The notes under the pieces were generated by a model. The model searched no databases. It worked only from the letters and a program-made list of their open reading frames with translations, and was not told the DNA's origin. A stretch of 64,000 nt of DNA from Arenibaculum pallidiluteum (GTDB lineage: Bacteria > Pseudomonadota > Alphaproteobacteria > Azospirillales > Azospirillaceae). The translations under genes were made by a program, and so were the position numbers. Shown here piece by piece: positions 43,827 to 52,251 of this stretch (position 1 is the first letter of the stretch; each line of letters starts with the position of its first letter). Location of the stretch: the NCBI RefSeq assembly GCF_017355985.1, contig NZ_JAFIQU010000010.1:62001-126000 (forward strand). The letters are read 5' to 3'.

Positions 43827-44578
43827 CAGTGCACGCCCCCGAGATAGATGGACTGCACCACTGGGTCGTCCGCAATCCGGTTGGGCGGCGCCTCCACCAC
43901 GACCTCGCCGTCCTTCATCACCGTCACGACATCGGCCGCGGGCAGCGCGATGTCCATGTCGTGCTCGATCAGGATCAGAGTGAGCGTGCGCGGCAGCCCG
44001 CGGATCAGGTTCAGCAGCTCCGGACGGTCGCCCGGCGACAACCCGGCCGCCGGCTCGTCCAGCATCAGCACGCGCGGGTCGCCCGCGAGCGCCATCCCGA
44101 CCTCGAGCTGTCGGCGCTGGCCGTGGCTGAGGTTCATCACCTCCGCGTCCAGCAGGTGCGAGAGGCGCATGCGGTCCGCGAGCTCGCGCGCCTTCGCCAT
44201 ACCGTCGTCTCCCCGGCCGGGGCGGAGGAACGAGAAGCGGTTCGGGCGCAGGCCGCGCACGGCAACGAACAGGTTCTCCAGCAACGTCAGGCCGTTGAAC
44301 AGGAGCGATGTCTGGTAGGTGCGGCCGATGCCCAGGCGCGTGCGCCGGTGCGGCCGCAGGCGCGTGATGTCGGCGCCGAACAGGGCGATGGTGCCAGAGG
44401 TGGGCGGGAAGTCGCCGCAGATGGTGTTGAACAACGTCGTCTTGCCCGCGCCGTTCGGCCCGAGCACTGCCCGCCGCTCACCCGGCATCACGGCGAGATT
44501 GACGTCGCGCACGGCCTGCAGCGCGCCGAAGCGGCGGCTGACGCCGCGGAGATGGATTGCAGGTTCCGTCATGGCCAT
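43826..44578 (-). CDS. livG: Branched-chain-type ABC transporter ATPase (LivG)
   Basis: The roughly 250-residue ATPase has Walker A GPNGAGKTT, GRTYQTSLLFNGLTLLENL (Q-loop), signature NLSHGQRRQLEVGMAL, Walker B VLMLDEPAAGLSP and LILIEHDMDIALPAADVV. It lacks the longer C-terminal insert of some LivG proteins. ATGs at 44578 and 44572 are both plausible; a start at 44674 would overlap the binding-protein gene. It is paired with livF. Confidence 0.9.
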   Translation of the reverse strand: MAMTEPAIHLRGVSRRFGALQAVRDVNLAVMPGERRAVLGPNGAGKTTLFNTICGDFPPTSGTIALFGADITRLRPHRRTRLGIGRTYQTSLLFNGLTLLENLFVAVRGLRPNRFSFLRPGRGDDGMAKARELADRMRLSHLLDAEVMNLSHGQRRQLEVGMALAGDPRVLMLDEPAAGLSPGDRPELLNLIRGLPRTLTLILIEHDMDIALPAADVVTVMKDGEVVVEAPPNRIADDPVVQSIYLGGVH

Positions 44579-44633
44579 GCCCAGCGGTTCTGCGGTGGTG
44601 GGGCCAGCGCTGGCGCCGGCCCCGTGCTCCTGG

Positions 44634-45917
44634 TCAGGCGACGCAGCCGGGGTTGTCGCGCGAGGGCGCGCCAAGTTTCAGGAACTGCTCCTCTGGCATG
44701 CCGAGCGTCTGGTTTATCGCGCGGGCGCGGTCGAAGGCCACGACCTGCGCGTTGCCCTGCCGCTCCTCAATCCTGTTGAGGAAGATGTCGGAAATGGCCT
44801 GGCGGTTGTGGTCGAGCTTCACCGTGGCGCCGGTCGGCGCGGTGATCTCCGCCTTGGCGAGCGCCTGCTGAAAGGCTGCTTGGTTGTTGGAGAGGTCGCC
44901 GTCAACGGCCTTCAGTGCGTGCAGGATGCCATAGAGGTTGGTCGTGTAGTTCACCCCGTGGATGGACGGTGACTGGAATCCGCCCTCATTCAGCCAGCGC
45001 TTACGGTAGCGCTCCACGAAGTCGCGCCAGGTGGGATCATCGATCACGTCGGCGATCGGGCCGCCGGAGATCATGCCGATCATCACGCGGCGATGGGGAC
45101 CGCGGGCAGACAGCATGGTCTGATCCGCCATGATGGAGCCGCCAATCAACGGCTTGTTGCCGCCGGCCTGGGCATATTGCGTCATGAAAGCTAGGCCGTC
45201 GGTGCCGCCGTGCACCACGACGATGGCACCCGCGTTGGAGCGGTTGATCTGTGCGATCTGCGAGGTGAAGTCGGTGGTGCCGAGCGGCGCCCAGTAATGC
45301 GTCGCGCGCCCGCCGAGACGGCAGAATTCGAGGTTGAAGCCGAAGACCTGAGCGTAAGGGAAGGCATAGTCGCCCGCCGTGACCGCCACCTCGCGAATGC
45401 CCAGGGTCTGGTACACGTGGCGGCCGAGACCTGCCATCCACTGGGTGCCGTCGGTGGAGAAGCGGAAGAAGTTGGGCGAGGGATTCCGCAGCGTGGTGTC
45501 CGAAGCGCCCGACGAGCCGTTGACGATGGTCTTACCGCTCAGCGTGCGCGAATAGTCGCGCAGCGCGATGCCCTCGGCACCCGACAGAGGGCCGAGTATG
45601 ATGTCGACATTGTCCTGCTCGACCAGCTTGCGCGCGCGGGCGAGCGCCACATCCGCCTGCGCATTGGAGCTCTCCCGGACAAACTCGATCTTCCGGCCGC
45701 CGACCGTGTGGTTGATGCGCTCGAGCTCCATCTGGATGCATCGGTAGGCGTCCTGCCCGCCGGTCGCGAAGGGGCCCTCGAGCGTGGTCAGGCCGCCCAG
45801 ACGTATGGGCGCGTTCTGCGCGATGGCGGGGGCGGCTATCCGGCCTGCGGCGAGCCCACCGGCGGCGAGGCCGGCGCTGCCGAGCAGCATCACGCGGCGG
45901 GAGATCTTGATGGTCAT
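44634..45917 (-). CDS. Branched-chain-type ABC substrate-binding protein
   Basis: The 427-residue protein has a Tat-like signal (ISRRVMLLGSAGLAAGG) and a type I periplasmic-binding fold of the LivJ/amide-binding group: IRLGGLTTLEGPFATGGQDAY, IILGPLSGAEGIALRDYSR (in part) and VNGSSGASDTTLRNPS. AGGAGG lies 8 bases upstream of the ATG. Related proteins bind amino acids, amides, urea or aromatic acids. It supplies the imported compound for the Tm-1/TIM-barrel operon. Confidence 0.9.
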   Translation of the reverse strand: MTIKISRRVMLLGSAGLAAGGLAAGRIAAPAIAQNAPIRLGGLTTLEGPFATGGQDAYRCIQMELERINHTVGGRKIEFVRESSNAQADVALARARKLVEQDNVDIILGPLSGAEGIALRDYSRTLSGKTIVNGSSGASDTTLRNPSPNFFRFSTDGTQWMAGLGRHVYQTLGIREVAVTAGDYAFPYAQVFGFNLEFCRLGGRATHYWAPLGTTDFTSQIAQINRSNAGAIVVVHGGTDGLAFMTQYAQAGGNKPLIGGSIMADQTMLSARGPHRRVMIGMISGGPIADVIDDPTWRDFVERYRKRWLNEGGFQSPSIHGVNYTTNLYGILHALKAVDGDLSNNQAAFQQALAKAEITAPTGATVKLDHNRQAISDIFLNRIEERQGNAQVVAFDRARAINQTLGMPEEQFLKLGAPSRDNPGCVA

Positions 45918-45993
45918 GGCGTTTCCTCCTTTGCTGGCTTCTTGTCCGTTCTCTTTGTCCGCGGCACCGATCGGTCCCGCGGACGCGCTGGGG

Positions 45994-46989
45994 TCATCGC
46001 CGTCCCGCGGCGAGCAGACGGCGCAGCCGCGCCCCGATGCCGATCGCTCCGTCCGGCGAGACCAGCACGATCACGAGGAAGACGAGGCCAATGAGCGTGT
46101 TGAAGCGGTCGCGGTCGTAGATCGTGGCGGCGAAGGTGTCGAAGACGGTGAAGATCAGCGAACCAATGAAGGCGCCGACAGGATGCCCCAAACCGCCGAT
46201 CACGCTCATGATCAGGACGTTCACCGTGGCACCTAGCCCGATGGTGCCCGGCGAGATGCCGATGTTGTAGATGGTGGAGAGCGTGCCGCCGCACCCGGCG
46301 ATGAAGCCCGCCACGCCGAAGGCGGCGATCCGGTGCAGCGCCACCGAGTAGCCCAGTGCGGCAACGCGGCGCGGGTTGTCGCGGATTCCCTGCAGCACCA
46401 GTCCAAAGGGCGAGCGGACCAGATAGAGGACGCCGAAGTAGAGCAACGCCGCGGTGCCCAGGGCCACGTGGTAGAAGACCATAGGATCCCGGACGTCAAA
46501 GCCGGGCATCGCGGGGCCGACCACGTTGCGAATGCCCTCGTAGCCGTTGAACCAGGCGATGTTCGTCTCGACGAAGCGGAACACGCCCATCGCCAGCGCG
46601 AGCGTGATCATCAGCAGGTAGATGTCCCGGGTCCGTACGCTGATCGCCCCCACCAGCAGCCCCATGGCGGTCGCCGCCACCAGACCGAGCGGAACCGCGA
46701 GGCTATAGCCGAGGCCACCGACAATGCGCGGCACGGCGCCGTCGACGAAGATGGCCAGTACGTAGCCGGCGACGCCCGCGATCATCATCTGGGCCAGCGA
46801 CACGAATCCGCCGTAGGTCGCCAGGAAGGTGAGCGACATGGCGATGATGCCGAAGACGATCGCCCGCCCCAGGATGTTTGCGGTCCAGAACTGCGCCTGG
46901 CCGGCCGGCAGGACCTGCGCGAGAAGCCAGGGCAGTGCCAGCAGCGCCAGCACGCCCAGGAGCGACCAGGTCGCGGCGGCGCTACGCAC
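45994..46989 (-). CDS. livM: Branched-chain-type ABC transporter permease (LivM)
   Basis: The 331-residue protein has eight to nine predicted helices. The LivM hallmark GYEGIRNVVGP, RDNPRRVAALGYSVALHRIAA and GGLGHPVGAFIGS motifs are present. The start is a GTG at 46989 that overlaps the livH stop, so translation is coupled. It ends 76 bases before the binding-protein start. Confidence 0.9.
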   Translation of the reverse strand: MRSAAATWSLLGVLALLALPWLLAQVLPAGQAQFWTANILGRAIVFGIIAMSLTFLATYGGFVSLAQMMIAGVAGYVLAIFVDGAVPRIVGGLGYSLAVPLGLVAATAMGLLVGAISVRTRDIYLLMITLALAMGVFRFVETNIAWFNGYEGIRNVVGPAMPGFDVRDPMVFYHVALGTAALLYFGVLYLVRSPFGLVLQGIRDNPRRVAALGYSVALHRIAAFGVAGFIAGCGGTLSTIYNIGISPGTIGLGATVNVLIMSVIGGLGHPVGAFIGSLIFTVFDTFAATIYDRDRFNTLIGLVFLVIVLVSPDGAIGIGARLRRLLAAGRR

Positions 46990-47857
46990 GGCCCAGCATC
47001 CCCTGTGGGCGCAGCGCCAACACGGCGACCATGATGACGAAGGTCAGGATGACCGAATAGGTCGGGAACATCGCCTGGCCGATCTGTTCTGCCAGCCCGA
47101 TAAGCACGGCCCCCAGCGCGGTGCCCGTCACGCTGCCCATGCCGCCGACGATCACGACGACGAGCGAGATCAGCAGGAAGCGCCCGTCAGCGCCCTGCGC
47201 CAGAGGTTGCGCCGTGGCGCCAATCACGCCGCCGAGCCCCGCCAGCGCGGCGCCAAGCGAAAAAACCGCTACACCCACGAGCGGCACGTTTACGCCGCAC
47301 GCCCCGAGCATCTGTCTGTCGTCCACCCCGGCGCGGATCATCATGCCTAGCTTCGTGCGGTTCAGCACGAGCCAGAGCCCGAGGCCGACCGCCACCGCGA
47401 TACCGATCTGCACCAGGCGGAAAGTCGGGTAGCCGCCGATGCCGGGCACCTGGGTCGAGCCGAAGATTGCGTCGGGCGCGAAGAACTGCCGCGGCGTGCC
47501 GCCATAGACCGCCAGCAGCTGGTCTGCCACGATGATCGAGAGGCCAATGGTGACGAGCGCCTGCCGCAACTCCTGCCCCTGCATCCAGCCGAGCAGCAGC
47601 TTCTGCACCAGCGCGCCGAAGGCGGCCGCGAAGGCGACGCCGACGCCGAGGCCGGCATACCAGGCGTACCAGGCGCCGCGGTCGTAGAGTGGCTCGAATA
47701 CGGAATAGCCGACATAGCCGGCCACCATGTACATCGCGCCATGCGCCATGTTCACGACGCGCATGAGTCCGAAGATGAGCGAGAAGCCGCTCGCCACGAT
47801 GAAGTAGAGCGCGGCCAGCGTCAGCCCGTTCAGCACGATGGTGGCAGCAAGATCCAT
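46982..47857 (-). CDS. livH: Branched-chain-type ABC transporter permease (LivH)
   Basis: The 291-residue protein begins MDLAATIVLNGLTLAALYFI and has the LivH motifs IFGLMRVVNMAHGAMYM and VGGMGSVTGTALGAVL. The ATG at 47857 agrees with family N-termini, although the frame stays open to 48259. It is the first gene of the eight-gene leftward operon (livH, livM, binding protein, livG, livF, Tm-1-like, TIM barrel, SRPBCC). Confidence 0.9.
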   Translation of the reverse strand: MDLAATIVLNGLTLAALYFIVASGFSLIFGLMRVVNMAHGAMYMVAGYVGYSVFEPLYDRGAWYAWYAGLGVGVAFAAAFGALVQKLLLGWMQGQELRQALVTIGLSIIVADQLLAVYGGTPRQFFAPDAIFGSTQVPGIGGYPTFRLVQIGIAVAVGLGLWLVLNRTKLGMMIRAGVDDRQMLGACGVNVPLVGVAVFSLGAALAGLGGVIGATAQPLAQGADGRFLLISLVVVIVGGMGSVTGTALGAVLIGLAEQIGQAMFPTYSVILTFVIMVAVLALRPQGMLGRA

Positions 47858-47945
47858 GCGCCGGCCCGTCCCCCCGTTTGTCGCGGCGTTGTCCCGCCGA
47901 TTGTTGGCAATGACGGTAACGGAGCGGTGCCGGCGCCTAAAAGGT

Positions 47946-47991
47946 GGTTTGGCTGGCCTCAATGGGTAAAATTGGGCAATGCAGCCAAGCC
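47946..47991. promoter_or_regulatory. Imperfect inverted repeat between livH and the short TIM-barrel gene
   Basis: GGTTTGGCTG (47946-47955) and CAGCCAAGCC (47982-47991) pair with one mismatch across a 26-base spacer. They lie between divergent genes that belong to the same putative system. It could be the site of the adjacent Fis-type regulator, but this rests only on symmetry and position. The right arm overlaps the earliest possible start codon of the short TIM-barrel gene. Confidence 0.3.
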
Positions 47992-48572
47992 ATGCGATGC
48001 TCCAACCTTGTGCCGCCGTGGACGGGCTGCGGCCGACGCGGCGAAAGCGCGCGGTCTTCCTTCCCGCCCTCGCCCCATTTCCCGCGGCGAGGTGGCCGCT
48101 GGTGGCGATGCTGCCGGTGCTTGACGTCAACGGCGCGCTGCGTGCCGCGCTGGAGTCCCGGCGCCCCTTTAGAAGCTCACCGCCGATCGTCGGGATCTTC
48201 GCCTGTGATCCTTTCCTGCGTGTCGCCGACATGGCAAAGACGTTGCACGGCGCCGGCATCGACGAGGTGGTGAACTACCCGACCGTGCAGTGCTACGAGG
48301 GCGAAACCGCCGCAGCTATGGCATCCGTCGGCTATCGCGCGGAGGCGGAGTTTCGCGTGCTGCTGCAGTTCCGCGAGCGCGGCTTCGCGCCGGTGGCTTG
48401 CGTGATGTCGCTCCGGGCGGCGGAAGCGGCTCTTACCCTCGGCCTGCGGCGCATCCTGATCCATCCGGGTCTGTCCTCGCCCGGAGATGCGGCGGCATTG
48501 TGGACGGAGCTCGCCGGGCATGTGGCGGTCGAGGGCGGCGAGCCCCTGGGCTGGCGACCTGCCGCCTCCTGA
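47979..48572 (+). CDS. Shortened TIM-barrel PEP-hydrolase-like paralogue
   Basis: The 197-residue frame carries IVGIFACDPFLRVADMAKTL, then GIDEVVNYPTVQCYEGETAAA and LRRILIHPGLS. These correspond to the CxTDPF, [15 protein letters not shown] and [13 protein letters not shown] blocks of the full-length protein at 41081-41911. The first barrel third is unrecognisable, and everything after the HxGLT block is missing. NFPT has become NYPT. It may be a regulatory half-barrel or a decaying gene. Start codons at 47979 or 48108 are possible. It converges on the regulator gene with only 2 bases between the stops. Confidence 0.65.
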   Translation: MQPSHAMLQPCAAVDGLRPTRRKRAVFLPALAPFPAARWPLVAMLPVLDVNGALRAALESRRPFRSSPPIVGIFACDPFLRVADMAKTLHGAGIDEVVNYPTVQCYEGETAAAMASVGYRAEAEFRVLLQFRERGFAPVACVMSLRAAEAALTLGLRRILIHPGLSSPGDAAALWTELAGHVAVEGGEPLGWRPAAS

Positions 48573-48574
48573 GC

Positions 48575-50212
48575 TCAGGGATCGAGTCCCAGGCGCCGCA
48601 TGCGGTTGTAGAGTGTCTTGCGCGCAATGCCCAGGAAGGCCGCTGTCTCGCCGCGGCGGAAGCGGTTGCGGCGCAGCGCATCGAGGATCCAGGCGCGTTC
48701 GTCCTCGGGCGGTGACGGGGCGGCGGCGTTGGCCGGGCCAAGCTGGGCCTCCAGCCGGGCCAAGGTGATGCGCCCGCCACTCGACTCGGTCACGGCGCGG
48801 CGCAGCACTTCCGCCAGCTCCCGGAGATTGCCCGGCCAGCTGCGCGCCATCAGGAGCCGCAGTGCAGCCGGTTCGAGCTCGGCGGCGCCGCGCTGCGCAC
48901 CACGCAGCATCACGCGTGCCAGCAGTGGCAGATCCTCGAGGCGGTCGCGCAGCGGCGGCACCGTCAGCCGCTGGGCTGAAAGCGACCGCGCCGTCGCCTC
49001 CCCGCCCGGCGGATGCGTCAGCACCAGCCTCGTACGTGGCATGCGGTCACTCGCCTTGGCGAAACGGTCGAAGGTGCCGCGTTCGATCCAGTCCGCGAGG
49101 CGGGCGCGCAGCGTTGGCGGCAGGGCATCGGCGTTCTCGATGACAAGCGTGCCGTGCCGCATTGCCAGCAGCGCTCCAGGCCCTCCTTCGCCGAACAGGC
49201 GAGCCGCGATGTCCTCCCGGGCGTCGAGGATGGTTGTCGGGCCTGTGCGCCCGCTCGCCTGGTGGATGGCGCGGGCGACCGTCGTGCGCCCGGCGCCCGG
49301 CTCTCCCTCGACGAGGATGGGCAGGTCGGTGGCGGCCAGCCGCGCCACGCGCGCGGCGAGTTGTCCGGCTGCCGGTGAACGCCCCACCAGACCGGGGATG
49401 CGGGCGGCCTCGGGGCCCGGCGCGTCGCGCAGCAGGCCCGCCGTCTTGAACGCCGAGGTGGTCTGCATGACGGACATCTCGAGCGGCAACCGGTCGAGGG
49501 TCGAGCCGCCCACGTATCCGTCTGCGCGCGACGCGTCGCAGACGCTCATCAGGTGGCGCGGATCGATGATCGGGCCGCCCTCGACGAAGCAGAGCACACC
49601 TCGTGCCTTGCGTCGAACCCTGGCGAAGGTGCGGCGTGCGCGCTCCGCCGCCTGGTCCAGTGGCACACCGCTCGGCACGCCCTGGCTGCCCCCGGAGTTC
49701 CAGCCGAAATTCAGGCAGAGCCGCTCCACGCCGGCCTCGATCAGTGCATCCACCTCTGCGCGGGTCCTGGCGTAGCCCAGGGTTGCCAAGCCGAAGGCCG
49801 GTGCCGCGCGGAGCATCTCGATCTCGCGCCCGAAGCCGAGGCCCGCGTCCTCCAGGGCGGCGCGGAATGCGCCGTCGTGGTGGATGGCAGTCGGAAAATT
49901 GGCGATTCCGAAATAGCCGGCATCGCGAACGCGTGTCAGCAGCGCCTCGATCGACAGGCGCGGGTCGCAGGCGGCTGCACCGAAAAAGACGGGGATGGAC
50001 ACACGGTCCAGGATCTCCTGGCGCGCGAATTCGTCGGTGAAGCTGTTGTTGTCGCGGATTGGCAATAGGGCTGCCAGAGAAGGGGCGCCCATCACGCGAA
50101 GACGGCCGGCGCTGAGTGCGAGCAGGAAATCAGCTCCGCCGTCAGCGGCGGCCCGCGCTGTCATGCCGAGGCCGATTGCGGCGCCGACGATTATTTCGAG
50201 TCGCTTCTTCAT
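48575..50212 (-). CDS. Fis-type regulator: TIM-barrel sensor with degenerate AAA+ domain
   Basis: The 545-residue protein has an N-terminal TIM-barrel (about 1-258) of the same family as the protein at 41081-41911: GRLRVMGAPSLAALL, GIANFPTAIHHDGAF, VEGGPIIDPRHL. An NtrC-like AAA+ region (about 275-470) follows, then a Fis HTH (RNRFRRGETAAFLGIARKTL, about 515-534). The ATPase is impaired: Walker A is GEPGAGRTT (Arg309 for Lys), Walker B is TLVIENADAL without the Asp-Glu pair, and the GAFTGA sigma-54 loop is absent. LRDRLEDLPLLA and WPGNLREL are kept. It probably senses the pathway metabolite but cannot act as a normal sigma-54 activator. Confidence 0.88.
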   Translation of the reverse strand: MKKRLEIIVGAAIGLGMTARAAADGGADFLLALSAGRLRVMGAPSLAALLPIRDNNSFTDEFARQEILDRVSIPVFFGAAACDPRLSIEALLTRVRDAGYFGIANFPTAIHHDGAFRAALEDAGLGFGREIEMLRAAPAFGLATLGYARTRAEVDALIEAGVERLCLNFGWNSGGSQGVPSGVPLDQAAERARRTFARVRRKARGVLCFVEGGPIIDPRHLMSVCDASRADGYVGGSTLDRLPLEMSVMQTTSAFKTAGLLRDAPGPEAARIPGLVGRSPAAGQLAARVARLAATDLPILVEGEPGAGRTTVARAIHQASGRTGPTTILDAREDIAARLFGEGGPGALLAMRHGTLVIENADALPPTLRARLADWIERGTFDRFAKASDRMPRTRLVLTHPPGGEATARSLSAQRLTVPPLRDRLEDLPLLARVMLRGAQRGAAELEPAALRLLMARSWPGNLRELAEVLRRAVTESSGGRITLARLEAQLGPANAAAPSPPEDERAWILDALRRNRFRRGETAAFLGIARKTLYNRMRRLGLDP

Positions 50213-50473
50213 CCGTCAGACGATCCCGCGGACAGCATCTCGCCCGATGAGTCATGAACGCAAGCCGAAACGTAGTCGTTGGATGGGCCGAAGCGGCGGG
50301 ACGAAGATACGCTGCAGGATCCACTGCGCAGAGACCCGGTCGTGACAACTGGTCCGGGACGATTGTCACCGAGGTCAGCGCTCGGGAAACGTGAGCGCGT
50401 TACCTGGCACGTAATCGATTCCGGTGCCGAGCAGGTCGATCATCGCCTCAACACGAACCGAGAGGACGATCCA

Positions 50474-50893
50474 ATGATGAGCCTGCTTCGCTCCGCCTCC
50501 CTCCTGCGCATTGCGCTGCTCGCCGATGCCGCCGCAAGCGGCGCAACCGGTCTGCTGATGGCCGCAGGTGCGGGCACCCTCACCGACCTGCTCGGCCTGC
50601 CGGAGAACCTTCTGCGCTCCGCCGGTCTTGTTCTCCTGCCCTTCGCCGCGGGGGTGGCCTGGCTCGGGACCCGCGCGACAATCTCCCGGGGATTTGCTTG
50701 GACAGTGGTGGCAGTCAACGCCGCCTGGGTCTTCGAGAGCGCCGCCCTGTTGCTGACCAACTGGGTCGCCCCGACTGCTCTCGGCTATACCTTCGTCTTG
50801 TTCCAGGCGGCCGCCGTCCTCGCCCTGGCTGAGGCGCAGTTCATCGGTCTCAGGCGCGCCGCACCGCGAGCTGTGGCCACGGTGTCCGCATAG
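50474..50893 (+). CDS. Small four-helix membrane protein
   Basis: The 139-residue protein has four predicted membrane helices (IALLADAAASGATGLLM, LVLLPFAAGVAWLG, AWTVVAVNAAWVFESAAL, TFVLFQAAAVLALAEAQF). There are no charged residues that would suggest a transporter or enzyme. GAGAGGA lies 8 bases before the ATG. It resembles uncharacterised inner membrane proteins frequent in alphaproteobacteria. It stands alone, about 110 bases from the converging PheS-like gene end. Confidence 0.7.
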   Translation: MMSLLRSASLLRIALLADAAASGATGLLMAAGAGTLTDLLGLPENLLRSAGLVLLPFAAGVAWLGTRATISRGFAWTVVAVNAAWVFESAALLLTNWVAPTALGYTFVLFQAAAVLALAEAQFIGLRRAAPRAVATVSA

Positions 50894-51001
50894 TTCCAGG
50901 CAAGATGGCCCGGGTGCCTTTGCTGTGATCGGACAGGATCGCGAGGGCTGATCCCGACCGAGCGGCGGCGTCCACCGTTGTGGACGCCGCCTTTCCGTTG
51001 G

Positions 51002-52039
51002 TCACGCCATGTAGCCGGGCGCTTCCCCGCTGTGGAGCGCCTGGTACGCGAGACGTTGGATCTCCGCGGCCTCGGCCCGGGAGACCGGACGGTCGGGAGC
51101 ACGCACCACAACGCGGACGAGCAGGTTCTCCTGGTTTCCGCGCAGGCCCAGGCGGGCCGCTGCTTGTGGGGGCACATCCCTCGCGGCGTGGCGCGCGACG
51201 ATCCTGACTTCCTCGACGAGATCGGCCCGCACGCCGAGCATTGCGCGGATCCGGTCCCCAGCCTCCTCGTCGTCCATCCCGGCGGGGGCCGCGACCGACA
51301 GGTCCCGCGTCGAGGCCTGCTGGCGAGAGACCGGACGGTTGGACGCGAGGTCGCGCATCTGGGACGCGATGCGCGGGTCCTCGGCCCGCAGGAGGCGGAT
51401 ATCGTCGATCCGCTTGGCCAGCATCACGGCGCGGTCGAGGCCAAGGCCCAGGGCAAGTCCCGACCAGCGTCCCGGATCCAGGCCGCAGCGCGACAGAAGG
51501 GCTTGGCTCGCCAGGCCGCATTCCAGGATCTCGACCCAGCGTCCGCCGAACTCGGCCTCGATCTCGAGGCCCTCATCCGTGTAGGGATGGGACGTCGCGG
51601 CTGCGCGCCAGCGCGCTCCCGAAAAGATGGCCTCGAGGACGGTGCGCACCATGCCCACCAGGTCCTCCAGTCCCAGGCGCGGGCCGTTGGTGATGCGCCA
51701 GACGTCGAGCTGGTGCGGTTCGCCGACATGGGTGCGATCGACGCAGTCGCGCCGGTAGACCAAGCCCGGGCAGAGCAGCAACCGTTCCATGGATGCGCCA
51801 TCCGGGCCCGTGATGCTGGAGAGCAGCGGCGGGATTGCGGCGGTCGTGTGCGTGCGGAGCATCAGCCCGTCGCCGAGATAGCGGGCGTAGCGGTCCGACC
51901 GAGCCGGGGCGTCGGCGGGATAGAGCAGCCGGTCGTAGTTGTCCACGATTGGGACCACGGGGGATGGCCGGTGGATCTCCGGAGAGATGCCCCAGAGCGT
52001 CCCAAGCGATGTGGCGATGCGGTCGACGACCAAGCCCAC
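51002..52039 (-). CDS. PheS-like class II aminoacyl-tRNA synthetase paralogue
   Basis: The protein carries PheRS alpha-type motifs: LRTHTTAAIPPLL, motif 2 GLVYRRDCVDRTH with the following HQLDVWRI, and motif 3 LALGLGLDRAVMLAKRIDDI. A C-terminal segment (NLLVRVVVRAPDRPVSRAE) recalls the anticodon-binding end of PheT. It is a stand-alone paralogue with no pheT or tRNA-binding coiled coil. The first usable start is the GTG at 52039. Protein-like sequence (RTLTKDELDRALALRDLSDP) continues upstream in frame without a start, and a well placed ATG at 52125 is one base out of phase. A Phe leader peptide and hairpin precede it. Confidence 0.82.
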   Translation of the reverse strand: MGLVVDRIATSLGTLWGISPEIHRPSPVVPIVDNYDRLLYPADAPARSDRYARYLGDGLMLRTHTTAAIPPLLSSITGPDGASMERLLLCPGLVYRRDCVDRTHVGEPHQLDVWRITNGPRLGLEDLVGMVRTVLEAIFSGARWRAAATSHPYTDEGLEIEAEFGGRWVEILECGLASQALLSRCGLDPGRWSGLALGLGLDRAVMLAKRIDDIRLLRAEDPRIASQMRDLASNRPVSRQQASTRDLSVAAPAGMDDEEAGDRIRAMLGVRADLVEEVRIVARHAARDVPPQAAARLGLRGNQENLLVRVVVRAPDRPVSRAEAAEIQRLAYQALHSGEAPGYMA

Positions 52040-52194
52040 GGCGTGGTCCCCGCAGGCGGGATCGGACAGGTCCCGTAGCGCCAGCGCGCGGTCGAGCTCG
52101 TCCTTGGTTAGCGTGCGAACCCCATGTGTCTAAGCCTTTCTCCTTGGGGCGGCGCGTCGCGCCGCGGTGGCGGGCCAGTCATGTGGCCCTGAAA

Positions 52195-52231
52195 CGACGA
52201 AGCCCTCCGGGGGCTCCGGAGGGCTTCGTCG
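52195..52231 (-). terminator. Attenuator hairpin before the PheS-like gene
   Basis: CGACGAAGCCCTCCGG and CCGGAGGGCTTCGTCG form a perfect 16-bp stem with a 5-base loop. On the minus strand the stem is followed by TTTC. It lies 21 bases after the leader-peptide stop and 70 bases before the ATG at 52125. CCTCCG in its 5' arm can alternatively pair with CGGAGG inside the leader (52270-52275), giving an antiterminator. This is the architecture of amino-acid attenuators. Confidence 0.75.
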
Positions 52232-52251
52232 GCTGCGTCTACGCCCAAGCG

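Noticed and set aside
47858..47978. Sigma-54 promoter before livH
   Set aside because: GG and GC pairs are present, but the spacing is wrong for -24/-12 elements, and the adjacent regulator lacks the GAFTGA loop needed for sigma-54 activation.
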